From contig CALUHC010000027.1 in NCBI GenBank assembly GCA_944320355.1, positions 1 to 46,523 on the forward strand: a DNA stretch of 46,523 nt, in the 5' to 3' direction. Position 1 is the stretch's first letter; each line of letters opens with the position of its first letter. A program made the translations under genes and the position numbers. The notes under the pieces are model-generated. The model searched no databases. It was not told the origin of the DNA and saw nothing but the letters and a program-made list of their open reading frames with translations. Below are positions 15,866 through 24,208 of this stretch, one piece after another. Origin of the DNA: an uncultured Prevotella sp. (GTDB taxonomy: Bacteria; Bacteroidota; Bacteroidia; Bacteroidales; Bacteroidaceae).

Positions 15866-18800
15866 TTAGAAATTCAGGTTGAGACCGAGGATGCCAACAA
15901 ACGGGCGCGGATAGATGCTGCCATCATAGCCGCCGTTGATTTCCGGGTCTATGCCTTTATACTTGGTGATGGTAAACACGTTCTGAGCCGTGGCATAAAT
16001 GCGGCCGCTTATCGGCAGGTTCATTATCTTGTCAAAGCTGTAACCGACAGTGATGTTGTCGCACTTTAGGAACGAAGCGTTCTGGATGAAATAATCAGAG
16101 AGCGCATCGGTAGTGGTAACCTGCTGCCAGTTCTTCTCCAAAGCGAGCTCTGCAACATTGTGCCATGTGCCACCCTGTGAAAGACGTGTAAGCGATATGT
16201 CCGAACGACTTACCTCGACAGCATTGTAAACATAGTTGCCGAGCGACGCGCGCAGCGAGAAACTGAAGTCCCAGTTCTTGTACGTGAGCTTGGAAGTAAG
16301 CCCCATCTGCACGTCTGGATCGGCCTTCTTGTAGAAGTAACGGTCGTCGTTGTTTATCACGCCGTTGCCATCACGGTCTACAAACTCGCCCTCGATGGGA
16401 AGCCCGTTCTCGTCGTAAACCTGCTGGAACACATAGAATGCCGACACTGCCTGTCCTACCGACCAAGCCTGGATTCCGTCGGAACCGGCATCGCCCACGG
16501 CAAGTCCGCCGTGAGGTATCTTGTATCTGGGGTCGTTAGAGGCCACGAGCATATCTATCTCGTTCTTGTTGTGAGTGGCGTTGAAACCTATTTCCCAGAA
16601 CCAGTCGCGCGTCTGGATGGCACGATAGTTGAGCGAGAACTCAACACCGGTGTTGTGCAACTCGCCGATATTGCTCGTCACCCTGTTGCGGAAATTCGAA
16701 CCGGCAGGCACCGTCACCGTGTTTATAAGGTCGGTGGTCTTGCGGTAGTAGTAGTCGATGCTGGCCGTCAGCCTGTTGTCAAAGAAGCCGAGGTCGATGC
16801 CGGCGTTGTAAGTGGTGGTCTTCTCCCACGTAAGGTCGGGATTGAGCGCATCGGGACGATAGGTGATGCCATCGCCGATGATGGGATAGTAGGCGCCAAT
16901 CCTGTTGGTTGTGAATGACTCAAAGTATCCATAATCGCCTATATCTTCCTGCTGGCCGGTCTTACCCCAGCCGAGACGCAGCTTGGCATCCGACAGCACC
17001 TCGATGTTCTTCAGGAATGTTTCCTCCTTCATCTTCCAGGCCAACGCCAGCGATGGGAACAATCCCCAGCGGTTGCCCTTGGCAAAGCGCGACGAGCCGT
17101 CGTCACGCAGAGTGAAGGTAAGCAGGTAGCGGTCCTTCAGCGAATAGTTCAAGCGACCGAAGAAAGATACAAGGAAGTTCTCTGTCTTGTATAGAGTGTT
17201 CTCTGACGGGTTATAGATTGTCCCTGCCAGACCATTGATAGCAGTCTCAGGGTAAGTGCCGTAATAATAGTAATCGGTCTTCTTGTGGAAGTGCTGCCAC
17301 TCGTAGCCGGCCATCACGTCGATGTGATGCACCTTGGCAAAGTCTTTCAGATACTGTGCATAGGCGTTGAACGAGAGGTTGTATGTGTCCTGGGTGTTCC
17401 AACCCTGACTCCCGTAATAATAATTATCGTAGTTGTAACGACTGTACCACTTGTTGCTCTTTCCGCTCTTCAGGTCCATGCCCATGTTCACGTGCAGATG
17501 CAAATCCTCAAAGCCGTGAATCTTGTAGTCAAGCTCAATGTTGCCCAACAGCTCACGACTGCGGCCGTGGTCTGTGGCCGTATTGAGCGTTGCAACAGGG
17601 TTGTGGACACCAAGCGTATTGATACCGTACTGCCAAGTGTTGTCGAAATCCTTACGATCTACAGCCTGAGAGAACTGGAAATAGCCTCCGAAGTTCTGGT
17701 TATAGAAGTCGGTGTTCATATAAACAGGCTTGGTGGGATCCATGTCAAGAGCCTCTCCCATGGCACCGGTCTGTGCATAAGAAGTCTCGGCATACATACC
17801 CTTGGCGTTGAAGTTGATGGTAAGATGGTCGTCAAGGAGCGTCGGGTTGAGGTTGATGCTGGCTGTGTAACGCTCGTAGTCGGAAGTCTTCACCACACCT
17901 TCCTGCTTTGTGTAACCCAACGACACGCGGTAAGGCAGGTTCTTGAAGCCTCCGGCCAAGGTGATGTTATGGTCTGTGGACACAGCCGTCTGGTAAATTT
18001 CATCTTGCCAGTCGGTGTCAGCAAACACTTTCTGACCGTCGGCATTGGTGTATCCGAGGTTCTTGTAGTAATCGCTTGCCTCCCACTCTGCACCGTCGAG
18101 CCCGCTGGCGTTCTTCACAAACTGCACGAACTCCTCGCCGTTGAGCACGTCGAGCTTGTTCTTCACCGCGCTCACCGACACGTTGCCATTATAGGTAATG
18201 GTGGGCCTTGAGTTCTTGCGGCCTTTCTTTGTGGTGATGATGATCACACCGTTTGATGCGCGCGAACCGTAAATGGCCGTGGCCGATGCGTCCTTGAGTA
18301 CCGTGAAGCTCTCGATATCGTTAGGGTTGACGAGGTTGAGCGGGTTCGACATTCCCTGCATTCCGTAGTTATCCACAGCCAGACCGTCGATTACTATAAG
18401 CGGGTCGTTGCTGGCGTTGAGCGACGAACCGCCGCGGATGCGTATCGTCGCGCTTCCTCCCGGCTCACCGCCGCCTGTCTGAACGTTCACACCGGCTATC
18501 TTTCCCTGGATCATGTCCTGAGGCGATGTCTGCAGTCCCTTGTTCATGTCGTCGGGCTTCATTGCCGTCACCGACCCTGTCAGGTCTTCTTTCTTGGCGC
18601 GGCCGTAGCCTATCACCACCACGTTCTCAAGCACCTGGGCGTCGCTCTTCAGCACCACAAGCACCGAGGGGGCTGCCTTCACCTGCGCAGGCTGGTAGCC
18701 CACGTACGTGATGTTGAGCGTGGCTCCCTGCTGGGCCTTGATGGTGAAGTTGCCATCAAAGTCGGTGACGGCACCGCCTTGGGCGCCCTCCACTCTGACT

Positions 18801-18940
18801 GTGGCACCGATGACGGGCTCGCCGGTGTCGTCGTTCACATGGCCTTTGACCGTAATCTGTGCAAAGGCCCCAACCGATAGGAATATGCTGGCCAATAAGG
18901 CAGCAAACCTAAACGGGTTTTTAATGCTCACCTGTTTCAT
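15866..18940 (-). CDS. SusC/RagA-family TonB-dependent outer-membrane transporter
   Basis: A 1024-residue channel that imports glycan oligosaccharides across the outer membrane using TonB. A signal peptide (about 1-27, ending GAFAQ) is followed by a carboxypeptidase-D-like domain (about 29-105, VIGATVRVEGAQGGAVTDFDG), the conserved VVVIGYG stretch and a plug domain (about 110-235, with DMIQGKIAGVNVQ and IYGSRASNGVIIITTKKG). The C-terminal barrel ends in GILGLNLNF with the usual terminal Phe. Length fits the family. It is first in the susCDEF operon, with a -7 box at 19042-19049 and a 5' leader near 95 nt. The LacI-type operator at 19102-19121 lies upstream. Confidence 0.95.
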   Translation of the reverse strand: MKQVSIKNPFRFAALLASIFLSVGAFAQITVKGHVNDDTGEPVIGATVRVEGAQGGAVTDFDGNFTIKAQQGATLNITYVGYQPAQVKAAPSVLVVLKSDAQVLENVVVIGYGRAKKEDLTGSVTAMKPDDMNKGLQTSPQDMIQGKIAGVNVQTGGGEPGGSATIRIRGGSSLNASNDPLIVIDGLAVDNYGMQGMSNPLNLVNPNDIESFTVLKDASATAIYGSRASNGVIIITTKKGRKNSRPTITYNGNVSVSAVKNKLDVLNGEEFVQFVKNASGLDGAEWEASDYYKNLGYTNADGQKVFADTDWQDEIYQTAVSTDHNITLAGGFKNLPYRVSLGYTKQEGVVKTSDYERYTASINLNPTLLDDHLTINFNAKGMYAETSYAQTGAMGEALDMDPTKPVYMNTDFYNQNFGGYFQFSQAVDRKDFDNTWQYGINTLGVHNPVATLNTATDHGRSRELLGNIELDYKIHGFEDLHLHVNMGMDLKSGKSNKWYSRYNYDNYYYGSQGWNTQDTYNLSFNAYAQYLKDFAKVHHIDVMAGYEWQHFHKKTDYYYYGTYPETAINGLAGTIYNPSENTLYKTENFLVSFFGRLNYSLKDRYLLTFTLRDDGSSRFAKGNRWGLFPSLALAWKMKEETFLKNIEVLSDAKLRLGWGKTGQQEDIGDYGYFESFTTNRIGAYYPIIGDGITYRPDALNPDLTWEKTTTYNAGIDLGFFDNRLTASIDYYYRKTTDLINTVTVPAGSNFRNRVTSNIGELHNTGVEFSLNYRAIQTRDWFWEIGFNATHNKNEIDMLVASNDPRYKIPHGGLAVGDAGSDGIQAWSVGQAVSAFYVFQQVYDENGLPIEGEFVDRDGNGVINNDDRYFYKKADPDVQMGLTSKLTYKNWDFSFSLRASLGNYVYNAVEVSRSDISLTRLSQGGTWHNVAELALEKNWQQVTTTDALSDYFIQNASFLKCDNITVGYSFDKIMNLPISGRIYATAQNVFTITKYKGIDPEINGGYDGSIYPRPFVGILGLNLNF

Positions 18941-19041
18941 TTCTGCATTGATTAAAATGTTAATATTTACGTATTTTTTAGCTATTGGGGTTCCTTGTTT
19001 TCACCTGTCTGCAAGCACTTCACAGTGCCTGAAATCCATTG

Positions 19042-19049
19042 CAAAGATA
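19042..19049 (-). promoter_or_regulatory. susC promoter -7 box
   Basis: TATCTTTG on the minus strand matches TAnnTTTG. It lies 102 nt upstream of the susC ATG. No good -33 TTG is seen, which fits a promoter needing an activator. Confidence 0.65.
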
Positions 19050-19101
19050 GGTCTATTAGGAATTGGTTATGTTTTTTATGATGCAAAATCATTTCATACG
19101 G

Positions 19102-19121
19102 TTGTGCAAACGATTGCGCAA
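19102..19121. promoter_or_regulatory. LacI-type operator between susC and the regulator gene
   Basis: TTGTGCAA-ACGA-TTGCGCAA is a near-perfect inverted repeat with the central CG usual for LacI-family sites. A near-identical site lies upstream of malQ (39046-39065). The gaps from the site to the susC -7 box (minus strand) and to the regulator's -7 box (plus strand) are both 52 nt. Confidence 0.7.
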
Positions 19122-19173
19122 GCGAAACGTTATTATTTAATAAGGTGTTGGCTTCCCCTTTGGTGGTTTTCAA

Positions 19174-19181
19174 TAATTTTG
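19174..19181 (+). promoter_or_regulatory. Regulator gene promoter -7 box
   Basis: TAATTTTG matches TAnnTTTG, 21 nt before the ATG at 19203. A TTG at 19148-19150 could serve as the -33 element. Confidence 0.6.
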
Positions 19182-19202
19182 CCAACGCAATCACAACCGC
19201 CA

Positions 19203-20231
19203 ATGGACAAGAAGGCAACACCGCTGACAATGAAGGACATTGCACGGGAAATGGGAATATCAGTCTCCACCGTTTCACGGGCTTTGAAAGACTCCCCCCG
19301 CATCAGTGCCGAGCGCAGAGCTGAGATTCAGGCCTACGCCCGGCAGCGCAACTTCATCCCAAACGCCATTGCCGGAACGCTGCGCCACAGCAAGACAAGC
19401 GCGATGAGAACCATAGGGGTGGTGATTCCGGAGTTCGTCCACTACTACTTCGCGTCAATACTCTCGGGCATTGAGGAGAAAGCCTCGGCCGAGGGATTCC
19501 TAATCATGGTGGACCAGAGCCAAGAGAAATACGAGCGCGAGGTGGAGATATGCAACACTTTCTATAAATACAAGGTGTGCGGACTCATAGTGGTGCAGGC
19601 CAAGGACACCAAGCACTACGCGCACTTCACGCAGTTTGTTGACAACGACATCCCCGTAGTGTTCTGCGACCGCATCTGCACCGGCGTGGACGCCAGCCGG
19701 GTGGTAGTGGACGACTACATAGGGGCATACAAGGCTGTGAGCCACCTGATAGAGACTGGATGCCGCAAGGTGGCCTTTTTCGGCTCGCGTATGTCGCTCG
19801 AAATATTCAAGAACCGCTTCAACGGGTGGAAGGACGCCATGCTGCGCCACGGCCTGAAAGCCGACGACAGCCTTGTCTACGAGTGCGACTCAAGGACGGA
19901 GGCCGAGAGAATAACGCCGGGAATACTGGCCGAGGACGACCACCCCGACGCTTTCTTCGCCGTAAACGACGACACGGCCATAGGCATACTCTATGCCACC
20001 AAGCAAACGGGGCTGCGCGTCCCCGACGACATTTCCATCTGCGGATTCACCAACAGCGACCGGGCCACGGCCTGCGACCCCATGCTCACCACCGTGGAGC
20101 AGCGAGGCCACGCCCTGGGCGAGGAGGCTGCCGACATACTGATAAGCCAAGTGACGGGACTACTGCCCAAGGACAAGGTGGAAAAGCGCGTGGTGCGCAC
20201 GCGCCTCATCACTAGGGGATCCACGCGCTGA
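19203..20231 (+). CDS. LacI-family transcriptional regulator of the alpha-glucan locus
   Basis: A 342-residue DNA-binding regulator. The HTH is at about residues 9-30 (TMKDIAREMGISVSTVSRAL), followed by a hinge (NFIPNAIAGTLR, near 50-61) and a periplasmic-binding-like sensor domain (from IGVVIPEF, near 70, to the end; PDAFFAVNDDTAIG and ISICGFTNSD are typical). ATG 19203 was chosen because the HTH begins right after it and because the -7 box at 19174 lies just upstream; the longer open frame would overlap susC. Divergent from susC and upstream of the MFS gene by 108 nt. The matching operator sits equally far from both promoters and from the malQ promoter, so it likely controls all three, possibly as an activator. 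The effector is probably maltose or a related sugar (inference). Confidence 0.9.
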   Translation: MDKKATPLTMKDIAREMGISVSTVSRALKDSPRISAERRAEIQAYARQRNFIPNAIAGTLRHSKTSAMRTIGVVIPEFVHYYFASILSGIEEKASAEGFLIMVDQSQEKYEREVEICNTFYKYKVCGLIVVQAKDTKHYAHFTQFVDNDIPVVFCDRICTGVDASRVVVDDYIGAYKAVSHLIETGCRKVAFFGSRMSLEIFKNRFNGWKDAMLRHGLKADDSLVYECDSRTEAERITPGILAEDDHPDAFFAVNDDTAIGILYATKQTGLRVPDDISICGFTNSDRATACDPMLTTVEQRGHALGEEAADILISQVTGLLPKDKVEKRVVRTRLITRGSTR

Positions 20232-20339
20232 GCGGCCTGCCGCCGCAACGCACGCGCAGCTTCGCGCCGGCGGGCTTAGCAGACCGGCCAGGCACTCCAC
20301 CCTGCCACAACGAGACCAATGACTAAAAGCATATAGATT

Positions 20340-21647
20340 ATGAAGACAAAACCTGATTTGTCATTCTGGAAACTATGGAACATTAGTTTCGGATTCTTCG
20401 GGGTGCAGATAGCATACGCACTCCAGAGCGCCAACATCGCGCGCATCTTCGCCACGCTTGGGGCCGACCCCCACTCTCTGAGCTACTTCTGGATACTGCC
20501 CCCGCTGGTGGGCATCGTGGTGCAGCCCATCGTCGGGACGCTCAGCGACAAGACTTGGTGCCGCTTCGGCCGACGCATACCATACCTCTTTGTCGGCGCC
20601 GCCGCGGCCGTCATCGTGATGTGCCTGCTGCCCAACGCCGGCTCGTTCGGCATGACCGTGTCCACCGCAATGATATTCGGGCTGTGCGCGCTGATGTTCC
20701 TCGACACGAGCATCAACATGGCCATGCAGCCCTTCAAGATGCTCGTGGGCGACATGGTCAACGAGAAGCAGAAGACGCTGGCCTACTCCATTCAGAGCTT
20801 CCTGTGCAACGCCGGCTCGCTCGTGGGCTACGTCTTCCCCTTCTTCTTCACCCTGCTGGGCATCAGCAACGTGGCTCCAAAGGGCGTGGTGCCCGACTCA
20901 GTCATCTACTCCTTCTACATAGGAGCGGCCATACTCATACTCTGCGTCATCTACACCACCGTCAAGGTGAAGGAGATGCCGCCCGCCGAATATGCCGAAT
21001 ACCACGGGCTCGACAAGCCGCTCGACAAGGAGAAGGTGAACATTCCGCGCCTGCTGCGCAACGCCCCGTCGACTTTCTGGACCGTGGGCCTCGTGCAGTT
21101 CTTCTGCTGGACGGCGTTCATGTATATGTGGACATACACCAACGGAGCCATTGCCGACACCTGCTGGAACACCACCGACGTGGCCTCCGAGGGCTACCAG
21201 GCCGCCGGCAACTGGGTTGGCGTGCTCTTTGCCGTGCAGGCCGTGGGCAGCGTGATATGGGCCGTGGCGCTCAATGTCATCCCCGGGCGCAAGCTGGCCT
21301 ACAGCCTCAGCCTCATACTCGGCGGCGTTGGCTTCTGCATGGTGCCGTTCATCCACAACCAGTACGTGCTCTTCGTGCCCTACCTGCTCATAGGCTGCGC
21401 CTGGGCCGCCATGCTGGCCATGCCATTCGCCCTCGTCACCAACGCCCTCGAAGGCCACGGCCACATGGGCGTCTACCTCGGGCTGTTCAACGGCACCATC
21501 TGCGTGCCGCAGATAGTGGCCGCCGCCCTCGGCGGAACCGTACTATCGATGGTGGGCAGCGTGCAGAGCCACATGCTCCTCGTGGCCGGCATCTGCCTCG
21601 TGATAGGAGCAGCCTGTGTCACGGCCATCAAGGACGGAAAGAACTGA
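20340..21647 (+). CDS. MFS sugar transporter, SLC45/maltose-sucrose type
   Basis: A 435-residue inner-membrane transporter with about 12 hydrophobic segments. WKLWNISFGFFGVQIAYALQ at the start, the loop motif GTLSDKTWCRFGRRIPYLF (MFS signature D-x3-R-x-GRR) near 67-85 and DTSINMAMQPFKMLVGDMV are as in the SLC45-like MFS proteins that Bacteroidetes pair with maltodextrin loci. It likely carries maltose or other glucosides into the cytoplasm. It follows the LacI-family gene by 108 nt on the same strand and is probably co-transcribed. It is followed directly by a glycosidase remnant. The specific substrate is inferred from neighbours. Confidence 0.88.
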   Translation: MKTKPDLSFWKLWNISFGFFGVQIAYALQSANIARIFATLGADPHSLSYFWILPPLVGIVVQPIVGTLSDKTWCRFGRRIPYLFVGAAAAVIVMCLLPNAGSFGMTVSTAMIFGLCALMFLDTSINMAMQPFKMLVGDMVNEKQKTLAYSIQSFLCNAGSLVGYVFPFFFTLLGISNVAPKGVVPDSVIYSFYIGAAILILCVIYTTVKVKEMPPAEYAEYHGLDKPLDKEKVNIPRLLRNAPSTFWTVGLVQFFCWTAFMYMWTYTNGAIADTCWNTTDVASEGYQAAGNWVGVLFAVQAVGSVIWAVALNVIPGRKLAYSLSLILGGVGFCMVPFIHNQYVLFVPYLLIGCAWAAMLAMPFALVTNALEGHGHMGVYLGLFNGTICVPQIVAAALGGTVLSMVGSVQSHMLLVAGICLVIGAACVTAIKDGKN

Positions 21648-21664
21648 CACGAGACTGTGCAAAT

Positions 21665-21903
21665 ATGTTCAGCGAGCGGGGATGTGACTATGAGCTTGCC
21701 GTAACTTACCGGACCGAGGGCTATCGCCGCCTGTTCGTGGCCGTAAACGGACAGAGCCGGGAAGTCACGCTGGACCATTCGGCCAAAGGCATGGCCGAGA
21801 CAGCGGTAACAGTGATGTTGGAAAAAGGTATAACACGGTTGAAATGTACAGCCCGTACACATGGATCCCGGATATTGACAAGTTCGAGTTGCGCAGACTG
21901 TAA
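21665..21903 (+). pseudogene. Remnant: C-terminal end of a glycoside hydrolase or carbohydrate-binding domain
   Basis: Reading from ATG 21665 gives YELAVTYRTEGYRRLFVAVN and VTVMLEKGITRLK. A shift of frame near 21842 then gives MYSPYTWIPDIDKFELRRL and a stop at 21901-21903. That ending (N/S-PY-x-W-x-PDID-K) is the usual C-terminus of CBM35-like domains on Bacteroidetes glycosidases. Only about 80 residues survive and the frame is broken, so this is a relic of a larger enzyme that once followed the MFS gene. The rest of the gap to 22063 has no gene. The identity of the parent family is not certain. Confidence 0.5.
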
Positions 21904-22063
21904 GCCTCGTTTTGCGCATTTGCAGCGCGGATGCCGCGCCGTCACCATGCCTGTTGTGGTGTTGGCAGACGGCACGGCGTCCCGTTGATAAGCGCCTTTC
22001 TGGCCGGCGACAATCGAAGTCAACGCGACAAGAGGCGGCTGTGCAGACGTAAAAAAAATCAAT

Positions 22064-22235
22064 ATGAATGTCCGCAAGTTACCAAATTGTTTTTAAAAGC
22101 GCTTCACTTGTCCCCTCCTTTTCCAAAGACAATGCAAACGAGAGGCAAGAGAGCTTGCTCTCATTTGCATTGTCTTTGGAAAAGGAGGGGACAAGCGGAA
22201 TGCCTTCAAGCGAGTTTGGCAACTTGCGGACATTT
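22064..22235. repeat. R1 repeat, long-hairpin variant
   Basis: The outer ends ATGAATGTCCGCAAGTTACC and GGCAACTTGCGGACATTT match the R1 family. The centre 22107-22195 is an almost perfect palindrome with 32-bp identical arms (22107-22138 and 22164-22195), and lacks the usual GGTGGTTTGT module. Confidence 0.75.
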
Positions 22236-22274
22236 AAAAATCAAAAAATGGTGTCTGTTTCGTTTTTTTGTGGC

Positions 22275-22282
22275 TAATTTTG
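22275..22282 (+). promoter_or_regulatory. -7 promoter box of the GDSL hydrolase gene
   Basis: TAATTTTG matches TAnnTTTG. The inferred start is near 22287, on top of the first ATG, so translation more likely begins at the next ATG, 22311. Confidence 0.6.
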
Positions 22283-22310
22283 CAGGATGAAAACAATATT
22301 GAGTTGTACT

Positions 22311-23000
22311 ATGCGCAAGACGCTTTTGCTGCTTGTCGCCGCGGCTGCTGCCTTGCAGTTGCGCGCGCAGACGGCCACCGTCAGTTACCACCCGTTCAGG
22401 CACTACACCGAGAGGGTGAGGCAGTTTGCCCGCGATGCGGCCATAGACAGCTGTGACATAGTGATGCTTGGCAACAGCCTCACCGAGAACGGGGGCGACT
22501 GGGCGGCACGGCTCGGTGTGCGCAAGGTCGTGAACAGGGGCATATCCGGCGACGATGCCGCAGGCATGGCCCACCGCCTGGTGCAGATACTGCCGGGCCG
22601 TCCCAAGGCAATATTCCTCATGGCGGGCATCAACGACATTAGCCACGGCCTCACGCCGTCGCAAGTGGCTTCCGCGGTGGAGGACGTGGTGGCGCTCATC
22701 AGGCGCGGCTCGCCGTCCACGCGTCTGTACGTTCAGAGCCTGCTGCCCATAGACGAGGGCGCGGGCAAGTGGAAACTGCTTGCCGGCAAGTCGGCAGACA
22801 TTGCCGCGGTGAACGCCCTGCTGGCCGACTACTGTCGCCGCTCGGGCATAGAGTTCATAGACCTCTATCCCAAGTTTGTGCGCCGCGGCACCAGCACCCT
22901 GCGCCGGGAGCTTAGCCGTGACGGCCTGCACCTCACCGCGCAGGGCTACAAGCTGTGGGCTTTCGAGCTGCGCCGCTATGTAGACGCGGTGGCTGAGTGA
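22311..23000 (+). CDS. Secreted SGNH/GDSL-family hydrolase (esterase)
   Basis: A 229-residue exported esterase of the SGNH fold, often a carbohydrate or platelet-activating-factor-like acetylhydrolase in this phylum. The signal peptide MRKTLLLLVAAAAALQLRAQ is followed by block I MLGNSLTENGGDW with Ser56, block II GISGDDAAGM, block III MAGINDISHG with the oxyanion Asn, and block V DGLHLT with Asp204 and His207. ATG 22311 is preferred to ATG 22287, because the -7 box leaves no room for a leader before 22287 and the signal peptide starts cleanly here. It is convergent with the HAD gene, with a double hairpin between them. Its substrate is unknown. Confidence 0.85.
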   Translation: MRKTLLLLVAAAAALQLRAQTATVSYHPFRHYTERVRQFARDAAIDSCDIVMLGNSLTENGGDWAARLGVRKVVNRGISGDDAAGMAHRLVQILPGRPKAIFLMAGINDISHGLTPSQVASAVEDVVALIRRGSPSTRLYVQSLLPIDEGAGKWKLLAGKSADIAAVNALLADYCRRSGIEFIDLYPKFVRRGTSTLRRELSRDGLHLTAQGYKLWAFELRRYVDAVAE

Positions 23001-23034
23001 CGGTGGCCGGCGGCCTGTCGGAGCTTCCTACGGC

Positions 23035-23100
23035 CTGTGCCACAGTCTGAAGCCGTCGCGTGGCTGGTCTCGCACGGGGAGTGCGAGACAACAGGCACAG
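23035..23100. terminator. Nested hairpin between convergent genes
   Basis: The inner stem TCTCGCAC-GGGGA-GTGCGAGA (23068-23088) lies inside an outer stem CTGTGCC (23035-23041) / GGCACAG (23094-23100). It lies between the ends of the GDSL and HAD genes and probably acts on both strands. There is no long T-run. Confidence 0.5.
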
Positions 23101-23104
23101 CGCC

Positions 23105-23758
23105 TTATTGTGCGAGCAAGGCGGCGCACTGCCGGTAATCGAAGTGCAGGAAGTCGCCGATTACGATGTCGCAGAGAGGCTTTATGGCGTCGGCGGGGTT
23201 GGTGGTAGAGAGGCCTACCACTTTCATGGCGGCGGCCCTGCCCGATTTCAGCCCGTTGAAGCTGTCCTCGAACACGATGCTCTCACCGGCCTTGACTCCC
23301 AGTTTCGATGCGGCTTTTATGTAACAGTCGGGGTCGGGCTTGCTCTTCTCGAAGTCCTCGGCGGTGAGAATCTCGTCAAACATGGCCTTGAACCGTGGGC
23401 ATCTTGCATATACCACCTCCATTTTCTGGCGGTTGGAGCTTGTCACAACGGCAGTTTTCACGTTGTGTTCGCGCAGTCCCGAAATGAAATCCTCGAATCC
23501 CGCGATGTATTCGAAAGGCATATTGGCTTCGAACTCGTTCAGGCGTTCCACAATGAGAGGGCGCACGCCGGCCAGCGCGCCGCCGAAATATTTGTCGAGA
23601 ATCTGGGTCAGGGTCTGCCCTTTGATGGCGTTTTCGAGGTGTGGAATCTCCGGGTGAAACTCGCGGCACTGCCGCCCCCAAAAATCCGTGTAGCTTGGTT
23701 CGGTGTCGAACACCACTCCGTCCAAATCGAATAGCGCTGCCAAGAATTGTCTTTCCAT
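23105..23758 (-). CDS. HAD-superfamily phosphatase/phosphomutase (beta-phosphoglucomutase-like)
   Basis: A 217-residue cytoplasmic HAD hydrolase. Motif I, FDLDGVVFD, has Asp11 and Asp13; motif II is VVTSSNR; motif III is the Lys in KSKPDPD; motif IV is IVFEDSFNGLKSG. The helical cap lies at about 15-85. This arrangement fits the beta-phosphoglucomutase/phosphatase subgroup (subfamily IA). beta-PGM works with maltose phosphorylase in some alpha-glucan loci, but no phosphorylase is seen here, so a general sugar-phosphatase role is equally possible. ATG 23758 was chosen because the TACTTTTG box at 23775-23782 lies just upstream; the longer frame would start inside or above it. Confidence 0.85.
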   Translation of the reverse strand: MERQFLAALFDLDGVVFDTEPSYTDFWGRQCREFHPEIPHLENAIKGQTLTQILDKYFGGALAGVRPLIVERLNEFEANMPFEYIAGFEDFISGLREHNVKTAVVTSSNRQKMEVVYARCPRFKAMFDEILTAEDFEKSKPDPDCYIKAASKLGVKAGESIVFEDSFNGLKSGRAAAMKVVGLSTTNPADAIKPLCDIVIGDFLHFDYRQCAALLAQ

Positions 23759-23774
23759 AATCGGTTTTTTGCCG

Positions 23775-23782
23775 CAAAAGTA
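23775..23782 (-). promoter_or_regulatory. -7 promoter box of the HAD gene
   Basis: TACTTTTG on the minus strand matches TAnnTTTG, 17 nt upstream of the ATG at 23758. Confidence 0.6.
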
Positions 23783-24034
23783 CTCAATAAAGGCTGAACG
23801 CAAGCCGCCGCGGGTGTTAATGTTTACAAACAGGCCGCCGGCAAGGGCCGTGCCGGTGTGGCTTATAATTTACCCATACCGGCTATTGGGGGCAACGTGC
23901 TTCTATTCTCTTGTTGGCATTTTTATCTCTTATGGCTTGTAGGCTGTTTTTTTCATGCACAAGCGTTTGGTGGTTTAGGTCTATGCAGTGAAGATGCCTG
24001 TTCGTTGAGAAGCCCGACTATGCCGTCAATGTCG

Positions 24035-24208
24035 CTATGTCTTGTTTGTCCGGGCTGATTTGTTGCCTCTTCTTTTGCTGCCGTATTGTCTTTGTTGCGC
24101 GCTGTTCTTTTTTCTTTCTTTTGCTTTGTGTTGTTTCCTTTTCCGCGGTTCCTTTGTGTTCTTGGCCTTTTGCTGCCCGTTTTGGCTCTTCCGCAGATAT
24201 TTGGCCAT
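24035..24208 (-). CDS. Possible 57-residue Lys/Arg-rich small protein
   Basis: This is a weak candidate in an otherwise empty gap (23783-24486). It starts MAKYLRKSQNGQQKAKNTKE and continues with a very high share of Lys and Arg (over a third of residues) and no hydrophobic stretch, which would suit a nucleic-acid-binding protein. A near-consensus -7 box, GAAATTTG on the minus strand (24246-24253, one mismatch), lies upstream. The composition simply follows from a purine-rich strand, so it may be chance. Opposite-strand frames here are low-complexity and not credible. A perfect TACCTTTG box also lies at 24391-24398 on the plus strand, with no gene starting just behind it. Confidence 0.2.
   Translation of the reverse strand: MAKYLRKSQNGQQKAKNTKEPRKRKQHKAKERKKNSAQQRQYGSKRRGNKSARTNKT

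Noticed and set aside
18708-19202. Longer N-terminus for the LacI-family regulator
   Set aside because: It would run through the 5' end of susC on the other strand and across both promoters and the operator; the HTH begins right after ATG 19203.
21925-21990. Continuation of the frame past 21903 as a small gene
   Set aside because: The sensible protein sequence stops at the TAA of the other frame; what follows has no coding character.
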